Shown: positions 35,443 to 46,201, counted from the first letter of the stretch. The stretch: 64,000 nt of DNA from Actinomycetales bacterium (GCA_018969715.1 JAGWXT010000002.1:1-64000), one strand, 5' to 3'. Program-made: numbers and translations. The notes: generated from the letters alone by a model not told the origin.

Positions 35443-37674
35443 ATGACCTCCGATGCCCTGCTGGCCGACCTCAATGAGGCGCAGCTTCGCGCCGTCGTCC
35501 ACCTCGGCTCCCCTGCCTTGGTCGTGGCCGGGGCGGGATCGGGCAAGACCCGCGTCCTCACTCGGCGGATTGCGCGACTGCTGCGCGATGAGGGAGTGCG
35601 GCCGTCGCAGGTGCTCGCGATCACCTTCACCAACAAGGCGGCCAGTGAGATGCGGGAACGGGTGGCCGCCGTCGTCGGCCCCGGGGCCGAGCACATGTGG
35701 GTGTCGACCTTCCATGCTGCGTGCGGCCGGCTGCTGCGCCGGCATGCCGAGTTGGTGGGCCGTACCCCCGGTTTCACCATCTATGACACGGACGACACGC
35801 TGCGGGTGATGACCGGGATCATCCGCGAGCTTGACCTCGACCCGCGTCGTACCACGCCTCGATCCTGTCTGGCCCGGGTGAGCGCGGCGAAATCCGCCCT
35901 CATCGACGCCGACTCATGGACGCGCACCCTCCATGAGGAGCCCGAGCGCGCCGGCGCCCGCCCCGATGACGAGATGATCGCCGAGGTCTACCGGCTGTAT
36001 GAGCGCCGCCTCGCCCGGGCGAACGCGTTCGATTTCGATGACCTGATCGGGGCGGCGGTCGCCGTCCTCGAACTCAATCCGGACGTGGCGCGGGCATGGC
36101 GTGGACGGTTCCGCCACGTCCTCGTCGATGAGTACCAGGACACCAACCACGCGCAGTATGCGCTGATCCGCGCCCTGGGCACGCAGCGCAGCGACACCGC
36201 TGACACCCCGGCGGAGATCTTCGTCGTCGGCGATGCCGACCAGTCGATCTACTCCTTCCGTGGCGCGACGATGCGCAATATCGACCAGTTCGAGCGGGAC
36301 TTCCCCCGGGCATCGGTGATCACCTTGGAGCAGAACTACCGCTCAAGCCAGCGGATCCTCTCCGCGGCGAATGCGGTGATCGCCCACAACCCCGACCGAC
36401 GCGCAAAGCGCCTATGGACGGACGCCGGCGAGGGGGCGCCGCTGGTCGGCTACGTCGCAGACGACGATCGGGAGGAGGCTGCCTTCATCGTCGGTGAGAT
36501 CGGCCTGCTGCGTGGGGAGCAGGCCATGAGTCTCGATGACATCGCCGTGTTCTACCGCACGAATGCGCAGTCGCGCGCACTCGAGGAGGCGCTGCTCAGC
36601 CGTGGCCTGCCGTACCGGGTGGTGGGGGGGACGCGGTTCTATGAGCGGCGCGAGGTTCGTGATGCCCTGTCCTACCTGCGGCTGCTCGCCAACCCCGCCG
36701 ACGATGCGGCATTCACGCGCGTGGTCAACACGCCCCGTCGCGGGATCGGTGACCGAGCCATCGCAGTACTCACCGCACACGCGGACCGCACCGGCCAGCA
36801 CCTGCTCGCCGCCGCCGCGGATGCCACCGCTGTGCCCGGTCTGCCCCCGCGCTCGGCGACCGCCCTGCTCGGCTTCGTCACCCTGCTCGGCGAGCTGCGC
36901 AGCCTGCTCGAGGAGCCGACCCCACTGCCGGCGCTGGTCGCGGCGATGCTCGACCGCACCGGCTACCGGGCAGCCCTCAGCGCATCCGATGACCCGCAGG
37001 ATGAGACGAGGCTGGAGAACCTCGCCGAGCTGGTTTCGGTCGTCGAGCAGTACCACCAGGCCGAGGGGGGCGACCTCGCGGCCTTCCTTGAGCGGGTGGC
37101 CCTGGTCGCCGACAGTGACGACCTGCCCGACACCGGAGCGGGCGTCGTCACCCTCATGACCCTGCACACGGCGAAGGGGCTGGAGTTCCCCATCGTCTTC
37201 CTCACGGGCCTGGAGGAGGGAGTCTTCCCCCATCAGCGCGCGATCGCCGCCCGGCAGGGCGGTCAGATCGCGGAGGAGCGACGGCTGGCCTATGTCGGGA
37301 TGACCCGGGCGCGGCAGCGCCTCTACCTGACCCGGGCGATTGGCCGGTACGCCTGGGGGGCGCCGGTGATGAATCCACCCTCGCGCTTCCTTGAGGAGAT
37401 CCCCCCCGAGCTCATCGAGTTCCGCGGCCGGCCGGCCACACCCGCACCCCCACCTGACGCAGTTCGGCTCCCGCCGGCGCGGGGGGTCGCGGCTCGCACC
37501 GATCCCCCGATCCTCGTGCTTGCCGCCGGGGACCGGGTCACCCACGACCGGTTCGGAGTCGGTCGCGTGGTCGCGGTGAGCGGGACGGGGGAGCGCAGTG
37601 AGGCGAGCGTCGACTTCGGTGAAGGCAGCGTCAAGCGGCTGCTGCTGCGCTACGCCCCGCTTGCGAAACTGTGA
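35443..37674 (+). CDS. pcrA: ATP-dependent DNA helicase PcrA/UvrD1
   Basis: A 743-residue superfamily 1 3'-5' helicase of replication and repair. Motif Q and motif I are LNEAQLRAV and GAGSGKT; motif Ia is ITFTNKAASEM; motif II is VDEYQDTN; motif III is GDADQSIYSFRGA; motif IV is LEQNYRS; motif V is MTLHTAKGLEFPIVF; motif VI is VGMTRARQRL. The C-terminal tail ends in a Tudor-like fold (GDRVTHDRFGVGRVVAV), which in this family contacts RNA polymerase. ATG at 35443. In mycobacteria uvrD1 is likewise followed by an M23 peptidase and sucCD. Confidence 0.96.
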   Translation: MTSDALLADLNEAQLRAVVHLGSPALVVAGAGSGKTRVLTRRIARLLRDEGVRPSQVLAITFTNKAASEMRERVAAVVGPGAEHMWVSTFHAACGRLLRRHAELVGRTPGFTIYDTDDTLRVMTGIIRELDLDPRRTTPRSCLARVSAAKSALIDADSWTRTLHEEPERAGARPDDEMIAEVYRLYERRLARANAFDFDDLIGAAVAVLELNPDVARAWRGRFRHVLVDEYQDTNHAQYALIRALGTQRSDTADTPAEIFVVGDADQSIYSFRGATMRNIDQFERDFPRASVITLEQNYRSSQRILSAANAVIAHNPDRRAKRLWTDAGEGAPLVGYVADDDREEAAFIVGEIGLLRGEQAMSLDDIAVFYRTNAQSRALEEALLSRGLPYRVVGGTRFYERREVRDALSYLRLLANPADDAAFTRVVNTPRRGIGDRAIAVLTAHADRTGQHLLAAAADATAVPGLPPRSATALLGFVTLLGELRSLLEEPTPLPALVAAMLDRTGYRAALSASDDPQDETRLENLAELVSVVEQYHQAEGGDLAAFLERVALVADSDDLPDTGAGVVTLMTLHTAKGLEFPIVFLTGLEEGVFPHQRAIAARQGGQIAEERRLAYVGMTRARQRLYLTRAIGRYAWGAPVMNPPSRFLEEIPPELIEFRGRPATPAPPPDAVRLPPARGVAARTDPPILVLAAGDRVTHDRFGVGRVVAVSGTGERSEASVDFGEGSVKRLLLRYAPLAKL

Positions 37675-37693
37675 GACCCGGCGATGTGCTCAG

Positions 37694-37725
37694 CGGGTCA
37701 GCGGTACCGGCGGGTCAGCGGTACC
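37694..37725. repeat. 15-bp direct repeat duplicating the end of the M23 gene
   Basis: CGGGTCAGCGGTACC occurs at 37694-37708 and 37711-37725. The second copy holds the last codons and stop of the M23 gene; the first is an extra copy past the stop. Confidence 0.75.
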
Positions 37726-38464
37726 AGACGAGCGGGTCGATCGGCTTGCCGTAGTGGTGGACCTCGAAGTGCAGGTGGCTGCCGGTGGAGAACCCGGTCG
37801 ATCCCATCCGGCCGATGACATCGCCCGGAAAGACGTCCTCGCCGACGGAGACCCCAACCGATGACAGGTGCGCGTAGCGGGTCATGTATCCGAAGAGGTG
37901 GTCGATGTCGATGACGTACCCGTAGCCGGACTTCCAGCCCGTCCACACCACCGTGCCCATGCGCGCGGCGTAGATCGGGTCCCCGGTGTTGCCATTGATG
38001 TCAAGCCCCATATGCGGGCGGTACCCGCGCAGGGTGATCCGGTCGCCGAAGAAGCCGGTGTAGGGGCCGGTCGCTGGCCGTCGGGTGATCCGGGCGGCCT
38101 GGACGATCGCGCGCGCCGCCTGGATTCGCGCCCGCTCGGCCCGCACTCGGCCGCGCTGGGCGGCCACGCGCTGGCGCAGTTGCCGGGCGCGGGCCTCCTG
38201 CTCGGCGCGGACGGGCTGCCATGCCACGAGGTCGCCGACGGGCGGCAGCACGGTGCTCGGCCGCGAGCGCTCGGCCATGACGAAGGGGTTGCTCGTGCCG
38301 CTGGCGAGCCGCAGCGGCGACTGGCCCGCGGACCGGGCCACCTCGGCGGTGTCCCGTGGCCGGGGATCCGTGCTCTGGGCGAATGCCGGCACCGCAGCGG
38401 CGCTCAGGCCCACGGTCAGGACGAGCACACCCGCGGCGCGGCCGGCGGTCAGCAGCGGGTGCAC
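37715..38464 (-). CDS. Secreted M23 family metallopeptidase
   Basis: A 249-residue exported peptidoglycan endopeptidase-like protein. A signal peptide (about 1-29, ending PAFAQ) is followed by a charged helical region rich in R, E and Q (about 85-122, likely a coiled coil). The LytM/M23 domain covers about 135-245: first zinc motif HMGLDINGN and second HLHFEVH, with GYGYVIDIDH between them. The GTG start at 38464 was chosen because it directly precedes the signal peptide; CATGAT lies 6 nt upstream. Rv0950c occupies the same place in M. tuberculosis. Confidence 0.9.
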   Translation of the reverse strand: MHPLLTAGRAAGVLVLTVGLSAAAVPAFAQSTDPRPRDTAEVARSAGQSPLRLASGTSNPFVMAERSRPSTVLPPVGDLVAWQPVRAEQEARARQLRQRVAAQRGRVRAERARIQAARAIVQAARITRRPATGPYTGFFGDRITLRGYRPHMGLDINGNTGDPIYAARMGTVVWTGWKSGYGYVIDIDHLFGYMTRYAHLSSVGVSVGEDVFPGDVIGRMGSTGFSTGSHLHFEVHHYGKPIDPLVWYR

Positions 38465-38728
38465 CTCTGCATCATGCCCGACGGCTCGCCGGCATGCCTG
38501 CGCAGGGGCCCACCCGCCCCCGTCCGGCCGCCCGGCCGCCCCCGGTCTGCCGCCCCGTCCGGCGGCCCGCGGCCGACCTCCCACTAAGGTGTGTGGCGCA
38601 GCCTTCCGATGGCACACGCCCCAACGACCAACCCGCGGAGCCACCCGATTCACCCCCGCGGTTGCACTGATGCGACATTGATTGCACCGCCATGACCCCA
38701 CCCCGACCGGCTTCGGAGGCGATCGACC

Positions 38729-39922
38729 GTGGACCTGTACGAGTACCAGGCCAAGCAGCTCTTCGCCCACTACGGGGTTCCGACACAGCTCGGCGAGGTT
38801 GCCACCACCCCGGCGGAGGCGCGCGCGGCAGCGGAGCGCTTCGGCTGCCCGGTTGTGGTGAAGGCCCAGGTGAAGATCGGCGGCCGCGGCAAGGCGGGCG
38901 GGGTCCGGCTCGCCGCCGACCCGGCAGCGGCGTACACCGTGGCGTCCGAGATCCTCGGCCTGGACATCCGCGGGCACATCGTCCACCGCGTCCTCATCAC
39001 CCCGGCGGAGCAGATCGCGGAGGAGTACTACGTCTCATTCCTCGTCGACCGCGCTGAGCGGGGACTGCTGTGCATGGCGAGCGTCTCCGGTGGGATCGAC
39101 ATCGAGCAGGTGGCGGCGGAGACCCCGGAACGGCTGGTTCGGGTGCCGGTCGATGCCATCAGCGGCCTGACCGACGCACAGGCCGCGGAGATCTGCGCGG
39201 CTGCCGACTTCCCCGTCGCCGTGCGACCGGCGGTCGCGGATGTGCTGCTCGCGCTGTGGCAGGTTTTCACCGCCGGCGATGCCCTGCTGGTGGAGGTCAA
39301 TCCGCTGGTGCGCACACCCGATGACCGGATCGTCGCCCTCGACGGCAAGGTCACCCTCGATGACAATGCGTTCTTCCGGCACCCCGATTACGCGCAGTTC
39401 GAAGACCCCACGGCGACCGATCCACTTGAGCAGGCCGCCGCGGAGCGCGACCTCAACTACGTCAAGCTCGATGGCGAGGTCGGGGTGATCGGCAATGGCG
39501 CGGGGCTGGTGATGAGCACGCTGGACGTCGTGGCCTACGCGGGGGAGCGGTTCGGCGGTGTGCGTCCGGCGAACTTCCTCGACATCGGCGGTGGGGCATC
39601 CGCGAAGGTCATGGCCGATGGGCTGGAGATCGTGCTGTCCGATCCCGATGTCACCTGTGTGCTAGTCAACGTCTTCGGTGGCATCACCGCCTGTGATGCG
39701 GTTGCCGACGGCATCGTCGGAGCGCTGGCGATGCTCGCCGACCGGGGCACTCCGGTCACCCGCCCCATCGTCGTGCGCCTCGACGGCAACAATGCCGCCG
39801 CCGGCCGGCGGATCCTCGCCGAGGCCAACCTGCCGACCGTCGAGCTCATCGAGACGATGGATGCGGCCGCAGCGCGCGCCGCCGAGCTCGCCTACCACGC
39901 CCGCCCAGCCACCAGCGCCTGA
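38729..39922 (+). CDS. sucC: Succinyl-CoA synthetase (ADP-forming) beta subunit
   Basis: A 397-residue subunit of the TCA enzyme that couples succinyl-CoA cleavage to nucleotide triphosphate formation. The ATP-grasp domain starts [18 protein letters not shown] and holds [17 protein letters not shown] and EVNPLV. The C-terminal CoA-ligase half has [14 protein letters not shown] and [14 protein letters not shown] at 38729 follows GGAGG by 9 nt. The 264-nt gap upstream (38465-38728), shared with the divergent M23 gene, holds TAAGGT at 38585-38590 as a possible -10. sucD follows after 79 nt. Confidence 0.97.
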   Translation: MDLYEYQAKQLFAHYGVPTQLGEVATTPAEARAAAERFGCPVVVKAQVKIGGRGKAGGVRLAADPAAAYTVASEILGLDIRGHIVHRVLITPAEQIAEEYYVSFLVDRAERGLLCMASVSGGIDIEQVAAETPERLVRVPVDAISGLTDAQAAEICAAADFPVAVRPAVADVLLALWQVFTAGDALLVEVNPLVRTPDDRIVALDGKVTLDDNAFFRHPDYAQFEDPTATDPLEQAAAERDLNYVKLDGEVGVIGNGAGLVMSTLDVVAYAGERFGGVRPANFLDIGGGASAKVMADGLEIVLSDPDVTCVLVNVFGGITACDAVADGIVGALAMLADRGTPVTRPIVVRLDGNNAAAGRRILAEANLPTVELIETMDAAAARAAELAYHARPATSA

Positions 39923-40001
39923 GCACCCGTCCTGCTTGTCGTCGTCCGCGTCAGCATGCGCCTGACCACCCGCCCCCCACGCACAGAACAGGATCCATGA
40001 C

Positions 40002-40886
40002 ATGGCCGTCTTCCTCACCGCGGACTCCCGCGTCATCGTGCAGGGCATCACCGGGTCGGAGGGCCGCAAGCACGCCACCCGGATGGCCGCCGGTGGCACC
40101 GTCATCGTCGGTGGGGTGACCCCCGGCAAGGGCGGTGAGACCGTTGAGATCAATGGCGCGCAGCTGCCGGTGTTCGGCACCGTCGGCGAGGCGATGGCGG
40201 CAACCGGTGCGAACACCTCGGTGGTATTCGTCCCGCCGCGGTTCGCCAAGGCCGCGGTGATCGAGGCGATCGATGCGGCAATGCCACTGGTGGTCGTCAT
40301 CACCGAGGGGATCCCCGTTCACGATGCCGCCTTCGTGCACGCCTACGCACAGGCCACCGGCCGCACGCGCCTGATCGGCCCGAACTGTCCGGGCATCATC
40401 AGCCCCGGGCAGTCCAATGCCGGCATCACCCCATGGGACATCACCGGCGAGGGGCCGATCGCGCTGGTGAGCAAGTCCGGCACGCTCACGTACCAGATGA
40501 TGTACGAGTTGCGGGATCTGGGCTTCGCAACCGCGATCGGCATCGGCGGCGATCCGATCGTCGGCACCACGCATATCGATGCCCTTGCAGCCTTCGAGGC
40601 CGACCCAGCGGTTGCTGCGATCGTGCTCATCGGTGAGATCGGCGGGGATGCCGAGGAGCGCGCCGCCCGGTACATCCGCGACCATGTGACCAAGCCGGTT
40701 GTCGGCTACGTTGCCGGCTTCACCGCACCGGAGGGCAAGACGATGGGCCATGCGGGGGCGATCGTGTCGGGGAGCAGCGGGACTGCCCAGGCCAAGCAGG
40801 TGGCCCTCGAGGCAGTCGGGGTCAGGGTTGGACGAACGCCCAGTGAGACGGCGCGCCTCCTGCGCGAGGCGTACGCGGGACGCTGA
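40002..40886 (+). CDS. sucD: Succinyl-CoA synthetase alpha subunit
   Basis: A 294-residue partner of SucC. The CoA-binding Rossmann part has [15 protein letters not shown], then [11 protein letters not shown] and SKSGTLTYQ. The phosphohistidine loop is GHAGAIVSG near residue 250. ATG at 40002 is preceded by CAGGATCC; another ATG 5 nt earlier is out of frame. It is followed by perM, as in mycobacteria. Confidence 0.97.
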   Translation: MAVFLTADSRVIVQGITGSEGRKHATRMAAGGTVIVGGVTPGKGGETVEINGAQLPVFGTVGEAMAATGANTSVVFVPPRFAKAAVIEAIDAAMPLVVVITEGIPVHDAAFVHAYAQATGRTRLIGPNCPGIISPGQSNAGITPWDITGEGPIALVSKSGTLTYQMMYELRDLGFATAIGIGGDPIVGTTHIDALAAFEADPAVAAIVLIGEIGGDAEERAARYIRDHVTKPVVGYVAGFTAPEGKTMGHAGAIVSGSSGTAQAKQVALEAVGVRVGRTPSETARLLREAYAGR

Positions 40887-40938
40887 TCGTCGGGCGCGTC
40901 GGGTGCCCCGGCCCGCGCCGGCGAGCCACGATGGTGAC

Positions 40939-42156
40939 GTGGCGAGCAGGGTGGGTCGGCCGGGGGCGCCGATTCCGGCAACGATCACCCTGGTCGGAAG
41001 TTCGGCCATCGCCGGCCTTGCCGGCCTCATGGGGGTGTCGGTCCTCGTCTGGGCGGTGACACCCCATGGCGGGGCGAGCCTCGACGACGCCCTCACCACG
41101 GGCTCGGCGGCATATCTGGTGCTCCACGGGCGGGGGATCGCCGTCGGGGAGCTCCATTTCACCGTTCCGCTCATCGGCTGGCTCATCCTTTCCCTGCTGA
41201 GCATCCGGGGGACGACGCGCTGGGTGATGAACGCCGGCGCCCCGCAGCGGCTGCGCAACGGCGGCGGGAGGTCGCTGCGTGCCACGCACATCGTGATCTC
41301 GGCGGTCGCCACCTATGCGGTGATCGGCGGGCTGCTCGCCTGGAGTGTTGCGGACGACAGCCTGCGCACCTCCATCGGCGGGGCCGCGGTGACGATGGCG
41401 GCGATCGCGCTGATCGGTGCGGTGTGGGGGGTTGCACCGCGGGGCGGTGTCAACCAGTGGCTTGCCGGAATCTCCCCGGCCCTTGCGCGCCACCTGCGGA
41501 TGCTTCCGGTTGCGGTGGGCACCATCTGGTGTGCCGGCGGGCTGCTCGTGCTCACTGCCGCGGCGCTGAAGGCGGGGGCGATCCGCGAGGAGGCGGCCCT
41601 GCTCGATCCCGATCCACTGGGGATCGTCCTGCTTGCCGTCCTCGCCATTGCGATGCTGCCCGCGATGGCGATGTGGGCCAGTGCGCTGACCGTCGGCCAG
41701 GGATTCACCGTCGGCGCCCAGACCCTCATCAGCGCGGACCTCGTCGTCATTGGCCCGCTGCCCGCCCTGCCGTGGCTGGCCGCGTTGCCCAGCGCGCCGG
41801 CTGGCTGGTGGTGGGTGCTGCTGGGGGTGCCGATCCTCAGCGGGATCGCGATCACCGGCTGGCTGGCCGGGACTGTCACCAGCCCGGGGCGCCTGCTTGC
41901 CGAGACCGCTGCCATCGCGGCCAGTGCCGGGCTCGCCCTCGGGGTCGGTGCGGGGCTGCTCAGCGGGGAGTTCGGGCGCCCGGGCTTCGGTCCGCTCGGC
42001 GTGGCCGCACTGCCGTTCGGGGTCGCCGCCAGCGGGTTGATCTGCGCTGGTGGGCTGGGTGCGGTGGCCGTGATGGCGGCCGACCAGTGGCTGCGCGGGC
42101 GTGCCGATGCCCCGTCGAGCCTCACCGCCGCGCGATGGCACAGTGGTCGACCGTGA
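40939..42156 (+). CDS. perM: PerM-like polytopic membrane protein (DUF6350)
   Basis: A 405-residue membrane protein with about ten hydrophobic segments and no catalytic motif. The place between sucCD and purH, and the layout, match mycobacterial PerM (DUF6350), which stabilises the divisome protein FtsB during infection-like conditions. GTG at 40939 is used; CACGAT ends 6 nt upstream, a weak -10-like hexamer. GTG at 40951 is an alternative. In M. tuberculosis purN lies between perM and purH. Here perM overlaps purH directly and purN is missing. Confidence 0.78.
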   Translation: MASRVGRPGAPIPATITLVGSSAIAGLAGLMGVSVLVWAVTPHGGASLDDALTTGSAAYLVLHGRGIAVGELHFTVPLIGWLILSLLSIRGTTRWVMNAGAPQRLRNGGGRSLRATHIVISAVATYAVIGGLLAWSVADDSLRTSIGGAAVTMAAIALIGAVWGVAPRGGVNQWLAGISPALARHLRMLPVAVGTIWCAGGLLVLTAAALKAGAIREEAALLDPDPLGIVLLAVLAIAMLPAMAMWASALTVGQGFTVGAQTLISADLVVIGPLPALPWLAALPSAPAGWWWVLLGVPILSGIAITGWLAGTVTSPGRLLAETAAIAASAGLALGVGAGLLSGEFGRPGFGPLGVAALPFGVAASGLICAGGLGAVAVMAADQWLRGRADAPSSLTAARWHSGRP

Positions 42157-43769
42157 CCGACGCCACGACGACCCCGGACGACCCCACCGCAGCCCGACGC
42201 CCGGTCCGGCGCGTCCTGCTCAGCGTTTCCGACACCACCGGGTTGGTTGAGCTCGCAACCGCTCTGCGGGCCCACGGGGCGGAGCTCATCGCCAGCGGTG
42301 GCACAGCCAGGACCCTCACCGAAGCCGGCTTGCCGGTGACCGAGGTCGCCGACCTGACCGGGGTGCCAGCACTGCTCGGTGGCCGGGTGAAGACCCTCCA
42401 CCCGGTCATCCACGCCGGGCTGCTCGCCGACCCCGACCTGCCAGAGCATCGTGCCGACCTCGCCGCGCTCGGCGCCCAGCCCTTCGACTGTGCCGTGGTC
42501 AGCCTCTATCCCTTCGCCGAGGCCGTGGCCAGCGGTGCCTCGGCAGCCGAGTGCTTGGCTCGGCTCGACGTTGGCGGACCGACGATGATCCGCGCGGCCG
42601 CGAAGAACCACGCCGCCGTCGCCGTCCTCACCCGACCGGAGGACTACCCGGCGATGATCGCCGCCCTCGAGGCGGGTGGGACGATGGCCGCACAACGCTT
42701 GCAGTGGGCGGCAACGGCCTTCGCCCACACGGCCGCCTATGACGCGGCCATCGCCACCTGGTTCGCCGACCTCACCACTGTGGAGCCCACTGCGGGGCCG
42801 GCTGCGCCGGCGGGGCCCACCTGGCTGCCCGCCCACCTCCACCGCAGCCACCAACTCGTCGGCGAGCTCCGCTACGGGGAGAACCCCCATCAGGCGGCGG
42901 TGCTGCTGCGCGCGCGTGACCCTGAGCACGGGGTAGCGACCGCAACCCTGCGCGCCGGCAAGTCGATGTCCTACTCGAACTACCTTGACGCCGATGCCGC
43001 CTACCGTGCGGCCTACGACCACGCGCAGGCGTGCATCGCGATCATCAAGCATGCCAACCCCTGCGGGGTGGCCGTGGCTGACACCCTCGCACAGGCCCAC
43101 GCCCGAGCCCTCGCCTGCGACCCGGATGCCGCCTTCGGCGGGGTGGTTGCGGCGACGCGCGAGGTCGACGCTGCGGCGGCCCGAGCCATCACCAGCGTGT
43201 TCACCGAGGTGATCATCGCCCCGGGCTTCACCAGCGAGGCGCTCGCCGTTCTCGCCGAGCGACCCAGCCTGCGGGTGCTGCAGGTGCCGGCACCCCATCC
43301 AGGTCGCAGACTGGAGTACCGCACCATCAGCGCCGGACTGCTCGCGCAGGTCGCCGATCAGGGGGCGCCCGCCGATGAGCCGGGCACCTGGCGGATCGCC
43401 GCGGGCAGTCCACCCGATGCCGCCACCGCCGCCGACTGCGAGTTCGCCTGGTGCTGTGTGCGCGCCCCGCGGTCGAATGCGATCGTCCTGGTCGCCGACA
43501 CAGCGACGGTGGCGATCGCGGCGGGGCAGGTCAGCCGAGTGGCTGCGGCGCAGCTGGCGGTCACCCGGGCGGGTGACCGGGCGCAGGGAGCCGTTGCCGC
43601 CTCCGATGGGTTCTTCCCCTTTCCGGACGGGCTGCGGGTGCTCGCGGCTGCCGGGGTGGGCGCGGTCGTCGCACCAGGTGGATCGGTGCGCGATGACGAG
43701 GTGGCCGCCGCCGCGGCCGAGGCGGGGATCACCCTGCTGCTCACCGGGGTGCGTCACTTCTCGCACTGA
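42153..43769 (+). CDS. purH: Bifunctional AICAR formyltransferase / IMP cyclohydrolase
   Basis: A 538-residue enzyme for the last two steps of IMP synthesis. The N-terminal IMP cyclohydrolase (about 1-200) has LLSVSDTTGLVELA, GGTARTL and GGRVKTLHP. The C-terminal transformylase has LRYGENPHQ, the catalytic K-H pair in IIKHANPCGVA, DPDAAFGGVVA and a final SDGFFPFPDG...APGGSVRDDE block. GTG at 42153 overlaps the perM stop (GTGA). ATG at 42135 is an alternative that adds six residues. Expression is probably coupled to perM. Confidence 0.96.
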   Translation: MTDATTTPDDPTAARRPVRRVLLSVSDTTGLVELATALRAHGAELIASGGTARTLTEAGLPVTEVADLTGVPALLGGRVKTLHPVIHAGLLADPDLPEHRADLAALGAQPFDCAVVSLYPFAEAVASGASAAECLARLDVGGPTMIRAAAKNHAAVAVLTRPEDYPAMIAALEAGGTMAAQRLQWAATAFAHTAAYDAAIATWFADLTTVEPTAGPAAPAGPTWLPAHLHRSHQLVGELRYGENPHQAAVLLRARDPEHGVATATLRAGKSMSYSNYLDADAAYRAAYDHAQACIAIIKHANPCGVAVADTLAQAHARALACDPDAAFGGVVAATREVDAAAARAITSVFTEVIIAPGFTSEALAVLAERPSLRVLQVPAPHPGRRLEYRTISAGLLAQVADQGAPADEPGTWRIAAGSPPDAATAADCEFAWCCVRAPRSNAIVLVADTATVAIAAGQVSRVAAAQLAVTRAGDRAQGAVAASDGFFPFPDGLRVLAAAGVGAVVAPGGSVRDDEVAAAAAEAGITLLLTGVRHFSH

Positions 43770-43852
43770 CCCGGAACGCCGGCCGAGCGGCGCCCGGCCG
43801 AGCCCCGCGCCCGGCTCGCCCGTCCCACCCCACGGGTGGCAGACTGCACGCC

Positions 43853-44947
43853 GTGACCGAGTACCCGCACCGGGTTCCGGAGGGCCTGAAGACGGCCGGT
43901 GGCTATGCATGGCGGCTGATCGCCATCGGCGTCATCATCGTCGTCGGCGTCATTGCCCTCGGCCGGGTGACCACCCTCGTCGTGGCGCTGTTCTTCGCCG
44001 TCCTCATCGCTGGTTGGCTGATGCCCCTGGTCAACCAGCTGGCCAAGGTGATGCCGCGGCCACTGGCGGTGATCGTCGCCCTGCTGCTGTTCATCATCGT
44101 CGGCGCCCTCATGCTCGCATTCGTCATCGAGAGCTTCCTCAGCAACTCCGCCGAGTTGCAGTCCAAGTTGCGTGAGGGACTCAATGAACTCAACGACTGG
44201 CTGCAGACGCGGCCGTTCGGGTTGGAGTTCGGGGACCTCCACCAGACCCTGGTCGACTTCCGTCAGTACCTCGGCACCCATGCCGGCTCACTGCTGGCCT
44301 CGGTGGCCGGTCGCGCGGCGACCATCTTCGATGCCTTCACCGCCGCGATGTCCGGTCTATTCGCCCTGCTGTTCCTGCTCCTGCAGCCACAGCGGATGTA
44401 CGGGTGGGCGATGTCCTGGGTCTCACCGCGGTACCGCCCCTATGCCAATGATGCCGGGATCATCGCCTGGGGCTCCTTCAGCGGCTACACCCGCGGCCTG
44501 CTGGTCGTCGCCGCCACGGACGCGATCGTGGTGGGGGTGGGCCTCTACCTCATCGGAGTGCCTCTGGCCGGCGCCCTCGCGGTCCTGGTGTTCATCGGCG
44601 CCTTCATTCCCATCATCGGCGCCCCGCTGGCGACCGCCGCGGCGGCGCTGGTCGCCTTCGCCGAGAAGGGGTTGTGGGCGGCGCTGCTGGTCGTGGGCCT
44701 GATCGTGCTGGTCGGTGAGCTGGAAGGCCATGTCCTGCAGCCGCTCATCATCGGCAAGACCGTCTCACTGCATCCGCTGGCGATCGTGCTGCTGGTCACG
44801 ATCGGGGTCGCCGTTGCCGGCATCATCGGCGCACTCGTCATCGTCCCGATCGCGGCCGCCGTCTACGCGGTCATGCGCTACCTCGCCGGCCGAGATCCGA
44901 CGCACCCGCTGCCCGGGCGCGCAGGGGACTCCCCAGCCGCCGCATGA
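43853..44947 (+). CDS. AI-2E family transporter (UPF0118)
   Basis: A 364-residue membrane protein of the AI-2E/PerM-Ec family. It has about eight hydrophobic segments, with a soluble loop (about residues 95-145) between helices 3 and 4, typical of the family. The diagnostic block [38 protein letters not shown] is present. Members export small solutes or signals; the substrate here is unknown. GTG at 43853 lies 7 nt after CAGACT. The end overlaps the folD start (ATGA), so the two are coupled. Confidence 0.88.
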   Translation: MTEYPHRVPEGLKTAGGYAWRLIAIGVIIVVGVIALGRVTTLVVALFFAVLIAGWLMPLVNQLAKVMPRPLAVIVALLLFIIVGALMLAFVIESFLSNSAELQSKLREGLNELNDWLQTRPFGLEFGDLHQTLVDFRQYLGTHAGSLLASVAGRAATIFDAFTAAMSGLFALLFLLLQPQRMYGWAMSWVSPRYRPYANDAGIIAWGSFSGYTRGLLVVAATDAIVVGVGLYLIGVPLAGALAVLVFIGAFIPIIGAPLATAAAALVAFAEKGLWAALLVVGLIVLVGELEGHVLQPLIIGKTVSLHPLAIVLLVTIGVAVAGIIGALVIVPIAAAVYAVMRYLAGRDPTHPLPGRAGDSPAAA

Positions 44948-45789
44948 CCGCGGCTGTCCTCGATGGGCGTGCCCGCGCCGCCCACCTGCGATCGGGCCTG
45001 CGCGCGCGCGTTAGGGCACTGGTCGACGCCGGTGCGGCGCAGCCGCATCTGGCGACGATCCTGGTCGGCGAGGATGAGGCAAGCCGCATCTATGTGGCTG
45101 CCAAGCACCGGGACTGCGCCGAAGTGGGAATCGGGTCGGTGCGCATCGACCTGCCGGCAACGGCGACCACCGCCGAGGTCTGCGCGGCGATCGCGGCACT
45201 CAACGAGGATCCCCGGGTCGCTGGGCTGATCGTCCAGCTGCCGCTGCCATCGCAGGTCGACCCCCTCACGGCACTGCTCACCGTCGAGCCGGCCAAGGAC
45301 GCCGACGGCTTGCATCCGGTCAACCTCGGCCGACTGGTGCTCGATCGCACCGGACCCGTCCCCTGCACCCCGCGGGGGATCCTCGATCTGCTCACCGCCC
45401 ACGGGGTGGACCTCAGCGGCGCCTGCGTGGTCATTGTCGGACGCGGGACGACGGTTGGCCGCCCGCTCAGCCTGCTGCTCACCAGTCGCGGGGTGGACGC
45501 GACGGTCACCATCTGCCACACCGCCACGCGCAACCTCGCGGCGATCACCCGACGGGCCGATGTCATCGTCGCCGCCACCGGCCGACCGGGAGTCCTCACC
45601 GCCGACATGGTGTCGCCGGGGACGGCGGTCGTCGACGTCGGCATCACGCGCATTGCGGGCCGCCTGCAGGGGGACGTGGACCCCGGGGTGGCTGCCGTCG
45701 CGGGACTGCTGACCCCGGTGCCGGGGGGAATCGGCCCGATGACCCGGGTGATGCTGCTCGACAACGTGGTCACGGCGGCGGGTGGGTGA
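44944..45789 (+). CDS. folD: Methylenetetrahydrofolate dehydrogenase/cyclohydrolase
   Basis: A 281-residue bifunctional folate enzyme that supplies 10-formyl-THF, the donor used by PurH upstream. The catalytic Y50 and K54 are in [31 protein letters not shown] and the NADP loop [18 protein letters not shown] are all in place, and the C-terminus has [19 protein letters not shown] at 44944 overlaps the transporter stop; the end overlaps the DUF3017 start (GTGA). Confidence 0.96.
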   Translation: MTAAVLDGRARAAHLRSGLRARVRALVDAGAAQPHLATILVGEDEASRIYVAAKHRDCAEVGIGSVRIDLPATATTAEVCAAIAALNEDPRVAGLIVQLPLPSQVDPLTALLTVEPAKDADGLHPVNLGRLVLDRTGPVPCTPRGILDLLTAHGVDLSGACVVIVGRGTTVGRPLSLLLTSRGVDATVTICHTATRNLAAITRRADVIVAATGRPGVLTADMVSPGTAVVDVGITRIAGRLQGDVDPGVAAVAGLLTPVPGGIGPMTRVMLLDNVVTAAGG

Positions 45790-46049
45790 GGGCGCGGCAG
45801 CCGGTCGCCCTGCTCGCCGCCCTTGCCATCGCGGTCATCGGGGTGATCGTGGTGGGGGCGGGGGGCATCCGCCCCGGCGGAGTGATCCTCGGGGCCGCCG
45901 CCCTGCTCGCCGCGGCCCTTCGCTGGACGCGGCCAGCCACCAGCGGGGACTGGCTGATCGTGCGGACCCGCGCCGTCGATGTCAGCGTGCTGGCCGGTGT
46001 CGGTGTTGGCATTGTCACCCTGTCGGTGTGGGTGCCGCTGCCTGGCTGA
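45786..46049 (+). CDS. DUF3017 membrane protein
   Basis: An 87-residue protein with three transmembrane helices (about 7-25, 30-46 and 64-84). DUF3017 proteins follow folD in many Actinobacteria (Rv3355c in M. tuberculosis) and have no known function. The GTG start overlaps the folD stop. Confidence 0.8.
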   Translation: MRARQPVALLAALAIAVIGVIVVGAGGIRPGGVILGAAALLAAALRWTRPATSGDWLIVRTRAVDVSVLAGVGVGIVTLSVWVPLPG

Positions 46050-46067
46050 GGACGCCCCCGGCGCCGC

Positions 46068-46073
46068 TAGCCT
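46068..46073 (+). promoter_or_regulatory. Candidate -10 (TAGCCT) of the mdh-icd unit
   Basis: TAGCCT lies 128 nt before the mdh start, so this gene has a leader, unlike its neighbours. The leader holds a GGATCC-CCC-GGATCC hairpin (46167-46181) and then AAGGAGAG at 46192-46199. Confidence 0.4.
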
Positions 46074-46201
46074 TGGGACGGCCCTCGCCCCGACCCCGGG
46101 GCAGGCCCGGTCACCCGGCGAGCCGTCCCACGCGGTCGCCTGGCCCTCGGGAATGCCCGATTCGCAGGATCCCCCGGATCCCTCACGACACAAGGAGAGA
46201 C

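Noticed and set aside
41313-43910. Long antisense open frame (over 800 codons) across perM and purH
   Set aside because: It is a high-GC shadow frame opposite two well-supported genes, with no family motifs. The same holds for long antisense frames at 9286-11220, 3485-4828 and 55488-57449.
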